A stretch of DNA of 48,647 nucleotides from Bacillota bacterium. Its GTDB lineage: Bacteria > Bacillota > Sulfobacillia > RBS10-35 > JAJYVN01. The stretch is from NCBI GenBank assembly GCA_021803205.1, contig JAJZMB010000153.1, positions 1 to 48,647 of the forward strand, in the 5' to 3' direction. The stretch's first letter is position 1, and each line of letters opens with the position of its first letter. Below the pieces are notes generated by a model, which searched no databases, was not told the origin of the DNA, and worked only from the letters and a program-made list of their open reading frames with translations. The translations under genes were made by a program, and so were the position numbers. Below are positions 17,979 to 27,090 of this stretch, one piece after another.

Positions 17979-19178
17979 ATGCGCGGACCATCACCGGTTC
18001 GCCGCGCGACCCTGGCCGCCTGCGCCTGCCTCTTGGCCCTTGGCGGCTGCGGCGGGGGTGTGTTCGGGCACCGGTATCCGGCGTCTGCCGCGGCGGCGGC
18101 CGTCACCGTGGCTCAGGCCGAGCAGGTGGTGCGGAGCTACTTCACGGACATGGCGGCAGGCAGGGACAGCGCCGCGGCGCATCTCTGGAGCACCACCTGG
18201 CAGCGGGCGCACCCGATCTCCGGTTGGGCTTCGAGCCCGCCGCTGCCGCCCGGGGTGCAACCGGAGTTCGGCGGCGCCACAGCTGATGGCGGCGGCACCG
18301 TCACCTTGGCTGTGCGGGGTGTGGCCGGTAGCCCGCTCGGCCCGCGCTGGGCCACGGGGACGTTCACCGTCGGGATGGCGGCCGGTTCCCCCCGGCTCCT
18401 GGGCGGTGGGCTGCAGCCCCCGTCGGTGCCGCTGAATCTGCAGTCCCTCGCGGTCAGGGGCGCCGCCGGAGACCAGACGGGCGACGCCCCCTGTGGCGGA
18501 TACACCGTGCGCTGGTCGCTGCGGGCCGACGCGACGGCCGGCAGGGGCGCCGTCAGCGCGGTGGCGGTGACCGCGCCGGACGGCCACAGGCTGCCCCTGC
18601 CGGCGTTGCCCGGTTTCTCCTTCGGTACCGTCCCGACGTTCTGCGGGGACTTGCTGGGCAACGGTGGCATGGACCTCGTCCTGACCACGGCCACCACCTC
18701 TGCCCACTACTACCGCCAGGCCGTCGTCTATGCCCTCAGCCCGACCGCGGTGCGGCTGATCGGCCAGGTCCCGTCGGCGCAGGACGCCCGTTATCCCCGC
18801 CCGGTGGCGGAGGACGGTCTGGTGCCCTACGCGATGGTTGGCATGCACCAGATCGACGACGTCGGTTACGGCCCCATCCTCGCGCCGGTGATCTGGGCCT
18901 TCTCGGGGGGCATCTATCAGAGGGAGACCCCGGCCTTCCCCGATGTCCTGCGGCGGGACATCGTCCGGCGCCTGGCCGATCCCGGAGCGTGGCGCCGCTG
19001 CGCGCGCGGTTTTGTGGCCTGCGCCAGCCCCGACCTCCTGGTCGCCTACTATGACTATGCCAAACTGGGGGAGGCCTCCGCCGGCCTGGCCCACCTGGAG
19101 ACCCTGGTGCCCTCCGGCGAGCGCGCTTGGCTTGTGGGACAGGCGCAGGTGGTGGCCATGAACATCGCCCTGCCCTGA
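17979..19178 (+). CDS. Secreted lipoprotein of unknown function
   Basis: 399 aa. The N-terminus has a basic start and a hydrophobic segment ending in a lipobox with Cys24 (LLALGGC), so it is probably lipid-anchored outside the membrane. The rest is soluble, without a recognised domain; NGGMDLVLTTATTSAHYYRQAVVYAL suggests a beta-rich repeat-like fold. GGGAGGGG lies 13 or more bases upstream of the ATG. It follows the sortase gene on the same strand and could be in its operon. Confidence 0.75.
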   Translation: MRGPSPVRRATLAACACLLALGGCGGGVFGHRYPASAAAAAVTVAQAEQVVRSYFTDMAAGRDSAAAHLWSTTWQRAHPISGWASSPPLPPGVQPEFGGATADGGGTVTLAVRGVAGSPLGPRWATGTFTVGMAAGSPRLLGGGLQPPSVPLNLQSLAVRGAAGDQTGDAPCGGYTVRWSLRADATAGRGAVSAVAVTAPDGHRLPLPALPGFSFGTVPTFCGDLLGNGGMDLVLTTATTSAHYYRQAVVYALSPTAVRLIGQVPSAQDARYPRPVAEDGLVPYAMVGMHQIDDVGYGPILAPVIWAFSGGIYQRETPAFPDVLRRDIVRRLADPGAWRRCARGFVACASPDLLVAYYDYAKLGEASAGLAHLETLVPSGERAWLVGQAQVVAMNIALP

Positions 19179-19420
19179 ATGCGACGGGCGCCCACTCCGC
19201 CCGCGCGGGTCGCGGCGTGCGGGCCGATCTCAGCCGTGGCGTTTTCCGACCGGGGGGCAGGGCGTTCCGCCTCCCGGGCAGGCGCCTGCGGGGGCTTGCC
19301 GGCCAGGGAGCCGGCGGTCCGGGGGTCGAGGGCGCAAGGCATCCGAGGCGATCGGATGGCCAAGGCGCCCGGACGGGTTCGCGGCAACGGTGGCCGACCA
19401 CAATCATTTGTGGACACGGG

Positions 19421-19433
19421 GGGTTCGTAGCAG
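19421..19433 (+). repeat. GGTTCGTAGC repeat, copy 1
   Basis: GGGTTCGTAGCAG, 58 bases before the IS607-like start codon. The same core recurs near 29823, 35584 and 40074 in the same orientation, always between genes. Confidence 0.6.
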
Positions 19434-19490
19434 CCAACACAGTTGATGAGCATAGATGATGCTGCCTTCTAGCTGTGCTACCGTGGGGGC

Positions 19491-19670
19491 ATGGACAGGC
19501 TTCGTTGGATGGAAGAGGCGGCGGGTCTACTGGGGATCCATCCCCAGACCCTGCGGGCATGGGACGTGCAGGGCAAGATCCGGGTGGTGCGGACGCCCGG
19601 AGGCAAGCGGCGCGTGCCGGAGAGCGAGATCCGGCGCCTGCAAGGCGAGGGGGTGGCGGGCGACGGCCAG
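19491..19670 (+). pseudogene. IS607-type serine recombinase N-terminus (MerR-like HTH) relic
   Basis: Starting at ATG 19491, the first ~55 residues form a MerR/excisionase-type helix-turn-helix (MEEAAGLLGIHPQTLRAWD, then IRVVRTPGGKRRVPESEI), as found at the start of IS607 transposases. The frame remains open to 20051, but the rest has no resolvase catalytic domain (no YxRVS motif) and overlaps the DUF421 gene on the other strand. No TnpB gene follows. Probably a fragment; a stand-alone small HTH protein is possible. Confidence 0.6.
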
Positions 19671-19965
19671 GGCCTGCCGCAGGCCGCCAAGGTCCGGGCG
19701 AGGCTGTCTGCCTTCCAACACGGCGACCTCGTCTTCGCCGGACGGGCCCTCTCTCCCGAAGGCCTCCTCGAGTGCCGCTCCCAGGGCCCATGCCAGACGA
19801 GCCCGCTCACCCAGCTCTTGCTCCGCTGCTCGCCACGACTGCCAATCCCCGCCCCCTACCGCGACCCCCTGCTTCCCCGTCACCGCCCGCCAACCCCTTC
19901 CCCCGAGGTCCCCTCCCTCCCGTCAATCTCCACAATCTCTGGGACAGCACCCGGCCCGGCGCCCG

Positions 19966-20412
19966 TCATCCCCCGCCCCTGGTCACCACGCCGATGTTGC
20001 CGTCGGTCTCCATCGCCGCGTACTCGACGTCGGCGACGCTCGCCACCTTGAGTTCGCGCAGTTTGGCGCGCAGATCCTCTTCCTTCATGTGGAGGCGGCG
20101 CAGGTTTTCGCTCCTGACCGCCCCGTGCTCCACCAGCGGGGTGGAACGGCCGGCCAGCAGGCGCGAGACCGCATCCGAGCGGTAGGCCGCGAGGTTCGCC
20201 AGCCATGCGAAGGCCGTCAGGGTGGCGATGGCCAGCGTCCCTCCCCAGATGGGGATGACCAGGTTCAGGATCGCCGCGCCGGCCAGCGTGCCGTAGGTCA
20301 CGTTCACCGCGAAGTCGTAGGGCTTTTCGCTGACTGTCGTCCGCCGGTTCAGGATGCGTGTCGCGACCATCAGCAGGAGCGCGTACCAGATCGCCCGCCC
20401 CACGTACACCAT
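19966..20412 (-). CDS. DUF421 (YetF-like) membrane protein
   Basis: 148 aa from ATG 20412. An N-terminal membrane region of about three helices (to residue ~75) contains the conserved stretch SEKPYDFAVNVTYGTLAGAAILN. A small cytoplasmic alpha/beta domain follows (LVEHGAVRSENLRRLHMKEEDLRAKLRELKV and DVEYAAMETDGNIGVV). The function of the family is unknown. A much longer frame upstream of this ATG is only GC-driven openness. No strong ribosome binding site was found. Confidence 0.85.
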   Translation of the reverse strand: MVYVGRAIWYALLLMVATRILNRRTTVSEKPYDFAVNVTYGTLAGAAILNLVIPIWGGTLAIATLTAFAWLANLAAYRSDAVSRLLAGRSTPLVEHGAVRSENLRRLHMKEEDLRAKLRELKVASVADVEYAAMETDGNIGVVTRGGG

Positions 20413-20889
20413 GCCGATAGACTGCCCCCGGGCGGGATTTCGATGTAGTGTCAGCAGTACCCGGTTTTGCCGGACAAACCCGGACCTCCGCCGTGCGTGC
20501 CGCCCCAATCCGGCGTGCGCCGGTCGCCCGCGGGTCGTTGCAAAAGGCCGCGGATGGCCGGACGGCGGGCCCACCGGGCGCCACTGCCGCGACGGCGCGG
20601 ACGGACGCGGTTGCCGGGGTCCCCGAAACGTTCTCCGGCCGCGGGCCCGCGCGCCGCCGGCCGCCGCGGCGGCATGGCCGGGGGGTGCGGGCCCGCGGCA
20701 GGAGTCCTTCCCCCCGGACGGGAAGGGGAAGCGAACCGATTTGGGCCCGCGACCGCGCGGGCGCAAGGCAGGGATGCCCGGTATGGGCGATGCCCGTCTC
20801 CACCCGGTTGTGGTCCGCTTCGATGCGCCGCGCGCCGCCGTGGCCGCCGGTCTCTGCCGCGGGCCGAACTTCGGCCGCCTGGCCCAGGC

Positions 20890-20911
20890 GGCGGTGGTGT
20901 ACACCACCGCC
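20890..20911. promoter_or_regulatory. Perfect 22-bp palindrome
   Basis: Eleven bases (GGCGGTGGTGT) are followed immediately by their exact reverse complement. It could be an operator for a dimeric regulator; no known consensus is recognised. Confidence 0.4.
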
Positions 20912-21057
20912 CGGAGCAAGGGGCCGCCCACTGCGCCCTTCCAGCGCGGCGCCCACACCGGCCGGCGCATCCAACCCCGGGCGCGCCGCCACGACGTGGG
21001 TGGCTTGGCGCCAAAGCGCGCCCCGGCGCGGACCCTGCCGGGGCTGCTCGGGGTCGG

Positions 21058-21079
21058 GCATCCGTCGTTGGACGGATGC
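21058..21079. promoter_or_regulatory. Stem-loop with 9-bp perfect stem
   Basis: GCATCCGTC pairs with GACGGATGC around a GTTG loop. It lies about 340 bases upstream of the first sulfatase gene, so an RNA leader element or a protein-binding site is possible. Confidence 0.35.
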
Positions 21080-21417
21080 GACGTGGGGGTGGCGCGCACG
21101 TCCGAAGTCGGCTGGACCGAGCAGGAAAGCGTGGGCGCCGCCCGCTGGAACCCGCTGACGCACACCACCGTGTCCGCCGGGACCACCCGACCCCACAACC
21201 TGGCGGCGGCCCCCCGGGAGGAGCACGCCGCCGCCGCGCAGCACCCGGACATGGTGGCGCGACAACTGTCGCGCCGGCACGGTCCCGCTGGCTTCCCGCC
21301 GCCAGCGCGCTGCGTCCATCCAGTCAAGCCGGGCTTCGCCGCGACGTCGGGCGGCCTATGCGCGGTCCGCCGCCAGCGGGTCGCGGCGGGCCAACGCTGG
21401 GAGGGGAGCAACGTCCA

Positions 21418-22875
21418 ATGAACGTCATCGTCGTGCTCATCGACACCCTGCGCCGCGACCACCTGGGCCCCTATGGACGACCGCCGCTGCCGACGCCGGC
21501 CTTCGACCGTCTCGCGGCCATGGGGACGACCTTCGACCGCTGCTGCCTCGGCTCGTACCCCTGCATGCCGGCACGGCGCGACCTGTGGACCGGGCGCTAC
21601 GAGTTCCCGCACCGTGGCTGGGGGCCGTTGCTGCCCGGGGACCGCGACCTGCCCTCGGTGCTGTCGGCGGCGGGCGTGCGCACCATGCTGGTGACCGACC
21701 ACTACCACCTCTTTCAGCCGGGGTCAGGCAACTACCACTTCGGCTTCGAGGGCTGGGAGTTCATCCGCGGCCAGGAGGACGACCACTGGGCCACGGCGGA
21801 TGTCCCGACGCCCTGGCCAGCCGAGCGTGAGCGTAAGCTGCACCGCCGCTGGGAGCGGTACTGGCGCAATACGGCGGACCGGAGGGACGGGCTGCTCTGG
21901 CGCTCCGCGGAGGACACCTTTGCCGCGCGGACGTTCGCCGCGGCGGCGCACTGGCTGGAGGCGAACGCCGGCACGGCCGCGCCGTTCTTCCTGCTGGTCG
22001 ACTGCTTCGACCCGCACGAACCCTTCGATCCCCCGGCGGAGTTCCGGCGCGCGGCCGGGGCGCCGGATGACGCCGTGCCCTGGCCGATCTACGGCCGGGC
22101 CGACCGGTACACCGCAGAGGAGCTGACGGGCATCCGGGCTCTGTACGCCGGCGAGGTGGCCCTGGTGGACGACCGCCTCGGGCGGTTCCTGGACGTCTGT
22201 GAAGGCCTGGGGCGCCTGCGGGACACGGTCATCCTCGTCACCACCGACCACGGGCACCTCTTCGGCGAGCACGGCATGATCGGCAAGCCCTCTGCCAGCC
22301 ACGGGGACAGCAACCTCTACCGGCCGCTGGCCCACGTGCCGCTCCTGGCCTATCACCCCAACGGCCGCGGGGGCGTGCGCAGCCCCGCCCTGACGCAGAC
22401 GGTCGACCTGTATCCCACTGTGCTGGAAGCGCTCGGGGTGGCCGCGAACCACCCCGTCGACGGGAGGAGCCTGCTGCCGCTGCTCGGGGGACGGGGCGGG
22501 ACGGACGCGCTGCGGCGTGTGGCCTGCTACGGCAAGTTCGGAGAGGCGATCCAGGTCACCGACGGCGAGTTGGTGCTGCACCAGTGGCCCGCCGGGGAAG
22601 CGAACGCGCCGCTGCACTGGTACGGGGCGGAGCCGCCGGCCTTCCTGCGGCCGCGGGGCGTGGGGGCGCCGGAGCCCTGGCCGGCGCCTGCGCTGGCCCG
22701 CTATCCGGTCGACTGGGTGCGGGGGCCGTGCCGCACGGTCCTGTTGGATGCGGCCGAGGATCGCGACCTCGCGGCCGAAAGGCCGGGGGACGTGGCGCGG
22801 CTGCAGGCGGAGCTGCGCCGCTGGCTGCGCGAGGTCGGGGCGCCGGCCGAGCAGGCGGAACGCCTGGGGCTGTGA
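21418..22875 (+). CDS. Sulfatase-family hydrolase with Cys-type active site (CMPAR)
   Basis: 485 aa. ATG 21418 is preceded by GGGAGGGG. The alkaline-phosphatase superfamily sulfatase fold begins MNVIVVLIDTLRRDH (Asp9 a metal ligand). The formylglycine motif C-x-P-x-R is present as CMPAR at residues 49-53, followed by RDLWTGRYEFPHRGW. Further metal-site residues are seen in TTDHGHLFGEHG. It shares YEFPHRGW, GFEGWEFIRGQE and CFDPHEPFDPP with the proteins at 28467 and 32026, which have Thr at the position of Cys49, so all three form one subfamily. Substrate is unknown; probably a sulfate ester. No signal peptide is evident, so it is cytoplasmic unless exported otherwise. A binding-protein gene follows 411 bases downstream. 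Confidence 0.88.
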   Translation: MNVIVVLIDTLRRDHLGPYGRPPLPTPAFDRLAAMGTTFDRCCLGSYPCMPARRDLWTGRYEFPHRGWGPLLPGDRDLPSVLSAAGVRTMLVTDHYHLFQPGSGNYHFGFEGWEFIRGQEDDHWATADVPTPWPAERERKLHRRWERYWRNTADRRDGLLWRSAEDTFAARTFAAAAHWLEANAGTAAPFFLLVDCFDPHEPFDPPAEFRRAAGAPDDAVPWPIYGRADRYTAEELTGIRALYAGEVALVDDRLGRFLDVCEGLGRLRDTVILVTTDHGHLFGEHGMIGKPSASHGDSNLYRPLAHVPLLAYHPNGRGGVRSPALTQTVDLYPTVLEALGVAANHPVDGRSLLPLLGGRGGTDALRRVACYGKFGEAIQVTDGELVLHQWPAGEANAPLHWYGAEPPAFLRPRGVGAPEPWPAPALARYPVDWVRGPCRTVLLDAAEDRDLAAERPGDVARLQAELRRWLREVGAPAEQAERLGL

Positions 22876-23030
22876 GGCCGGCAAGGGGAAGCCGCAGGGG
22901 GCGGCGTAAATGCGCGGCCCCGCTTGTGACGCCGGTCACAGGCTGGGACCGCCGCAGCCCGCCTCAGGCTTGCGGTTGGTCATTGCGCCATTGTTGCGCG
23001 CGGCAGCGGGCGGACACAGATGCGAGCGAG

Positions 23031-23102
23031 ATGATGAAGTCCATCAGGTTGGCGCAGTGGGCACGGCGGAACGGGATCCACCCCCGGGCGACCCACCGGC
23101 CG
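23031..23102 (+). pseudogene. Second IS607-type HTH fragment
   Basis: From ATG 23031, MMKSIRLAQWARRNGIHPRATHRP fits the first helices of IS607-type recombinases (pattern LxxWARxxGIHPRTAYRW). Similarity then stops. It lies in the 411-base gap between sulfatase and binding-protein genes; nothing else was recognised there. Confidence 0.4.
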
Positions 23103-23286
23103 ATATCGGCGCCTGACGCCACCCTGCAGTTGGCGCACCAGCTGGAGGGTGACCGGGAATGTGTGGCGAATGGGCGCGCGAAACGTTTTGGGATCCCCGC
23201 GGGCCGTGCGCCCGGTGCCGGTGTGGGACGGGCGACGGCGGGGCGCTCCACCCTTGCCGACTGTGCGTGGGACAAGGAGGCCGGAC

Positions 23287-24981
23287 ATGCCGGAGAAGCT
23301 GTACCCGGTGCTGGAGCGGCGGCGCCTGCTGCGGGACGGGCTGCGCGTGTCGGCGGCGCTGGGCGGGGCCGCCTTCCTCGCCGCCTGCGGACCGGCGGCG
23401 GCGGTGCGCAAGGGTGCGTCGAGCACGAGCAGTTCGTCGGCCCCGAGCGCCGCCGCGGCCACGTTCCGACTCGGGGCGGATATCCTGCCGAGCCAGTTGT
23501 CCAATTTCAACCCGTTCCAGAAGACCGGCAACTGGAGCCAGATCTTCGACTATCTCTACGACACCCTGCTCTACTTCAGCCCGGTGGACGGCAAGCTCCT
23601 CCACCGCCTGGCCACGGGCTACAGTTGGAATCCGGCTGCCACGCGACTGAGCGTGACGCTGCACCCCGGCGCGCGGTGGCAGGACGGTACACCGCTCACG
23701 GCGGCGGATGTCGTGTATACGTTCAAGGTGCTGAAGGACGATCCCGCCCTGGACACCTATGCCCTCTGGCAGAGCATCGAGGCGGTCACCGCCTCCGGGG
23801 CGGGGGGCGTGGTCTTCAGCACCAAGAAGCCGTTTCCGTCGCTGCCGGCCTATCTGAGCACGGTCTACATTGTCCCGGAGCACATCTGGAGCGCGCAGAA
23901 TCCGGCCAACTTCCTCAACAACCCGCCCACCGTGGGCAGCGGACCATTCGCCTTCGACCACTACACCCCCGGGACCGACATCCTGCTGCGCGCCAATCCC
24001 AGGTACTTCCTCGGCGGGCCCCGGGTCGCCTATCTGGACATCCTGATGTACGCCAACGCGCCGGCGGCCAGCCTGGCCATGCTGCGCGGCAACATCGAGA
24101 CGCCCGGGGGCGGCATCGCCATGCCGAGCCTGCCCCAGATGCTGAAGATGCCCGGGGTGAAGTACCAGCTGTACACCAACCTGGCCAACTTCGTGCTGTA
24201 TATGAACAACGGCCATCCGGCGCTGGGCGACCGGCTGGTGCGGCGCGCCATCGCCGCGACGATCGACCACACGGCGCTGATCGCGGCCGACCAAGGCGCC
24301 GCCTTCGCCGGCAATCCCGGCTGGCTGCCCAAGGCCTTCGGCGCGGCGTGCGACCGGGCGCTGATCACCGACTCCCGCTATGCCTTCAATCCCAAGGGGG
24401 CCCCCGCCATGCTGGCGCAGGCGGGATACAAAAAGGGCTCCGACGGCAAGCTCGCCGGTCCGGACGGCAAGCCCGTGCGCCTCACCTACTACGCGCCCGC
24501 CTCCGCGCCGGCGCAGGACAAGATGGCCTCCATCATCCAGCAGGGCATCGCGGCCCTGGGGGTCACGGTCACGCCCCGGTTCGTGACGGGGCCCGAACTG
24601 ACCACGGTCCTCCGCTCCGGGCAGTACGACCTGGTCCAGGCCGCCGCCAGCTTCCCGCCCGATCCCCAGGCCGCGCTGTTCGCCTACTTCTCCTCCGACG
24701 AATCGGCGCCGGAAGGGCAGAACACCGTCGGCCTGAACTACGCTCGCTACCGCAACCCGCAGCTCGACGCCCTGCTGGCCCGCTCCGCGACCACGGTCGA
24801 CACGCAGCAGCGGAACAAGCTCTTCTTCTCCGCCCAGCAGCTCATCGCCCACGAGGCGCCCGTGGCGGTGCTGTATGAGGGCGCGGGCCACATCCCATAC
24901 AGCACGGCCAAGTTCACGGGCTACCGCACCGACGTGCCGGTCGATTCCGCCTTCAGCCTGATGGCGGTGCGGCCGGTGTAG
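23287..24981 (+). CDS. ABC transporter substrate-binding lipoprotein, family 5 (peptide/nickel type)
   Basis: 564 aa; AAGGAGG lies 6 bases before ATG 23287. A twin-arginine-like signal (RRRLLRDG) is followed by a lipobox with Cys34 (FLAAC), then a Ser/Ala linker. The body shows family SBP_bac_5 features: YSWNPAATRLSVTLHPGARWQDGTPLTAADVVYTFK, VGSGPFAFDHY, and DRLVRRAIAATIDHTAL. Such proteins deliver oligopeptides, nickel or small sugars to an ABC importer. No permease or ATPase genes are adjacent, so the importer must be elsewhere. The CobT-BluB gene starts 70 bases downstream and could share the transcript; a corrinoid or cobalt link is only a guess. Confidence 0.9.
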   Translation: MPEKLYPVLERRRLLRDGLRVSAALGGAAFLAACGPAAAVRKGASSTSSSSAPSAAAATFRLGADILPSQLSNFNPFQKTGNWSQIFDYLYDTLLYFSPVDGKLLHRLATGYSWNPAATRLSVTLHPGARWQDGTPLTAADVVYTFKVLKDDPALDTYALWQSIEAVTASGAGGVVFSTKKPFPSLPAYLSTVYIVPEHIWSAQNPANFLNNPPTVGSGPFAFDHYTPGTDILLRANPRYFLGGPRVAYLDILMYANAPAASLAMLRGNIETPGGGIAMPSLPQMLKMPGVKYQLYTNLANFVLYMNNGHPALGDRLVRRAIAATIDHTALIAADQGAAFAGNPGWLPKAFGAACDRALITDSRYAFNPKGAPAMLAQAGYKKGSDGKLAGPDGKPVRLTYYAPASAPAQDKMASIIQQGIAALGVTVTPRFVTGPELTTVLRSGQYDLVQAAASFPPDPQAALFAYFSSDESAPEGQNTVGLNYARYRNPQLDALLARSATTVDTQQRNKLFFSAQQLIAHEAPVAVLYEGAGHIPYSTAKFTGYRTDVPVDSAFSLMAVRPV

Positions 24982-25051
24982 GGGGCGGGGCGCTGGAGAC
25001 GGCGGGGCGGGTGGCGTTCACCGCGCCGCGGGCAGTCTGGGCCCCGGAGGT

Positions 25052-26863
25052 GTGGAGGATTTGGAGCAGGAGGTCCAGGCCTGGGTGGCCGAAGTGAGAC
25101 CGGCGGATCCGGCGGCCGCGCTGCGCGCCCGCCAGCGCCTGGAGAGTCTGACCAAGCCGGCGCAGAGCCTCGGCCTGCTGGAGGAGATTGTGGTCCGGCT
25201 CGCCGGGGCTACGGGCTTGGTCGTTCCCGCGGCCTCCCCGGCCGCCGTCGTCGTGATGGCGGCAGACCACGGCATCGCGGATGCGGGCGTCTCCGCCTAC
25301 GCCCAGGAGGTCACGGGGCAGATGGCGCTCAACATCGGGATGGGCGGCGCCGCCGTGAACGCCCTGGCGGAACACGCTGGCGCCGAGGTCGTGTGTGTCG
25401 ACGTGGGCGTGTGCAGCGAGGTGCTCCACCCGCGGGTGTTGCGCCGGCGGGTACGGCCGGGTACCGGCGATATCTCCTCCGGGCCGGCCATGCGCCGTGA
25501 GGAGGCGATCGCCGCCTGCCGGGTCGGAGTGGAACTGGCCGGCGAATTGGCCGGGCGCGGCATCCGCCTGATCGCCGCCGGGGAACTGGGGATCGGCAAC
25601 ACCACTGCCGCGGCCGCGGTGCTGGCGGCGCTCACCGGCCTGCCGGCTGCCGACGTGGTGGGGCGCGGTACCGGCATCCACGCGCAGGCGTTGCGGCACA
25701 AACTCTCCCTGGTCGAAGCCGCTCTGTCCCGGAGCCGGTCGCGGGCCGACGATCCGCTCGGCGTGCTCGCAGAGGTCGGCGGGCTCGACATCGCGGGCCT
25801 GGTGGGGTTGATGCTGGGCTGTGCGAGCCGGCGCGTGCCGGTGGTATTGGATGGCTTCATCACTGGCGCGGCCGCTCTGGTGGCCGCCACAATCTGCCCG
25901 GCAGTCACCGACCACCTGTTGGCCAGCCACTGTTCCCCGGAACCGGGTCACCGGGAAGCCCTGCGGCGGCTCGGACTCACCCCTTTACTGGATTGGCAGC
26001 TCCGCCTGGGGGAGGGTTCCGGCGCCGCCCTGGTGTTGCCGCTGGTGCAGGGGGCCTGCCGGGTGATGGCCCAGACGGCCACCTTCGCCGACGCCGGGGT
26101 CAATCCCGCGCGCACTCCCGCGGCGGAGACCCCGGAGGCTCCGCGGGAGCCGGTAGAGCGGCCGCTGCCCGGCGGCAGGCGCCCCGTGCCCAAGGATTTC
26201 ACCGAGGCGGAGACGGCCGCCGTGTATAGGGCGATCGCCAAACGGCGCGATATCCGCGCCTTCCTCCCGGATCCGCTGCCCAATGATGTGCTCGGGCGCC
26301 TGCTGGAGGCCGCGCACCAGGGCCCGTCCGTGGGCTTCATGCAGCCTTGGAGCTTCATCCTCATCCGCGCAGCCAAGACCAAGCAGGCGCTCCACAGGGT
26401 CGTCGACCGGGAACGGCGGGCCGCGGCGCTGCATTTCACCGGGGAGCGGCAGAACCACTACCTGCATCTGAAGCTCGAAGGCCTGCTGCAGGCGCCCCTG
26501 ACCGTCTGTGTCACCTGCGACCCCACACGCGGCGGCCGCCACGTCATCGGGCGGAATTCCATCGCCGAGACGGACCTTTTGTCCACCGCCTGCGCCATAG
26601 AGAATCTCTGGCTCGCCGCCCGCGCCGAGGGGGTCGCCATGGGATGGGTGACCATTTTTCAGCAGGCGGACATCCAGGAGATTCTCGGCATCCCGCCGCA
26701 CGTCCAGCCGCTTGGTCTGCTCTGCCTCGGTTACACGGCCCACTTCCCGGAACGGCCGCTGCTGCAGCGGACCGGGTGGCGGCAGCGGCTGCCGATCGAG
26801 GAACTGGTCTTTGGGGAGCGATGGGGGGGGATTTTCCGGGGCGGGGTGGGGGCCTCACGGTGA
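25052..26863 (+). CDS. CobT-BluB fusion (DMB phosphoribosyltransferase plus DMB synthase)
   Basis: 603 aa. Residues 1-~350 are CobT, which joins 5,6-dimethylbenzimidazole (DMB) to nicotinate mononucleotide-derived ribose phosphate to give alpha-ribazole phosphate. Its family motifs are LTKPAQSLG, ADHGIADAGVS, GELGIGNTT and LGEGSGAALVLPLV, with the presumed catalytic Glu at 321. After a Pro-rich linker (about 352-380), residues ~385-603 are BluB, the O2-dependent flavin-cannibalising DMB synthase: RRDIRAFLPDP, GPSVGFMQPWSF, ENLWLAARAEGVAMGWVTIF. BluB usually reads GWVSI; here Thr replaces Ser. Together these two activities make and activate the lower ligand of cobalamin. The start is GTG 25052 or TTG 25061; the latter has better spacing from GGAGG. 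No other cobalamin genes are in the window, and no cobalamin riboswitch was recognised upstream. Confidence 0.92.
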   Translation: MEDLEQEVQAWVAEVRPADPAAALRARQRLESLTKPAQSLGLLEEIVVRLAGATGLVVPAASPAAVVVMAADHGIADAGVSAYAQEVTGQMALNIGMGGAAVNALAEHAGAEVVCVDVGVCSEVLHPRVLRRRVRPGTGDISSGPAMRREEAIAACRVGVELAGELAGRGIRLIAAGELGIGNTTAAAAVLAALTGLPAADVVGRGTGIHAQALRHKLSLVEAALSRSRSRADDPLGVLAEVGGLDIAGLVGLMLGCASRRVPVVLDGFITGAAALVAATICPAVTDHLLASHCSPEPGHREALRRLGLTPLLDWQLRLGEGSGAALVLPLVQGACRVMAQTATFADAGVNPARTPAAETPEAPREPVERPLPGGRRPVPKDFTEAETAAVYRAIAKRRDIRAFLPDPLPNDVLGRLLEAAHQGPSVGFMQPWSFILIRAAKTKQALHRVVDRERRAAALHFTGERQNHYLHLKLEGLLQAPLTVCVTCDPTRGGRHVIGRNSIAETDLLSTACAIENLWLAARAEGVAMGWVTIFQQADIQEILGIPPHVQPLGLLCLGYTAHFPERPLLQRTGWRQRLPIEELVFGERWGGIFRGGVGASR

Positions 26864-27090
26864 CCGTTCCCGCACGCCGCCACCCGTCCCACCGTTTCGA
26901 CTGCGCACCGCCCTCCACTGGGTGGGAGGGCTGGCGGCGCCGCGGGAGACCCGTCCGGCGTGGTGCCCTGCGGCGCCTTTCCCCTCCTGACGCGCCCAGG
27001 CGGGGGGATTCGCCAGGGTCCGCGTCTGGGCGCGTGGACCGACCCGCGGGGCGCGCCGAGCGGGAACGGGTGGGAGCGGGGCGCGGCCGG

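Larger units (their letters stand above)
20413..21417. other. 1-kb divergent intergenic region with palindromes
   Basis: It lies between the divergent DUF421 and sulfatase genes. No gene was recognised, although long open frames cross it because of GC content. It carries a perfect 22-bp palindrome and a perfect 9-bp stem-loop, listed separately. Confidence 0.5.

Noticed and set aside
20467..21417. In-frame extension of the first sulfatase by 317 codons
   Set aside because: The extension is Arg/Pro/Gly-rich without similarity, and the conserved fold starts exactly at ATG 21418, which has a ribosome binding site.
24982..25051. Cobalamin riboswitch before CobT-BluB
   Set aside because: Only 70 bases separate the genes and no B12-box-like sequence was seen there or before 23287.
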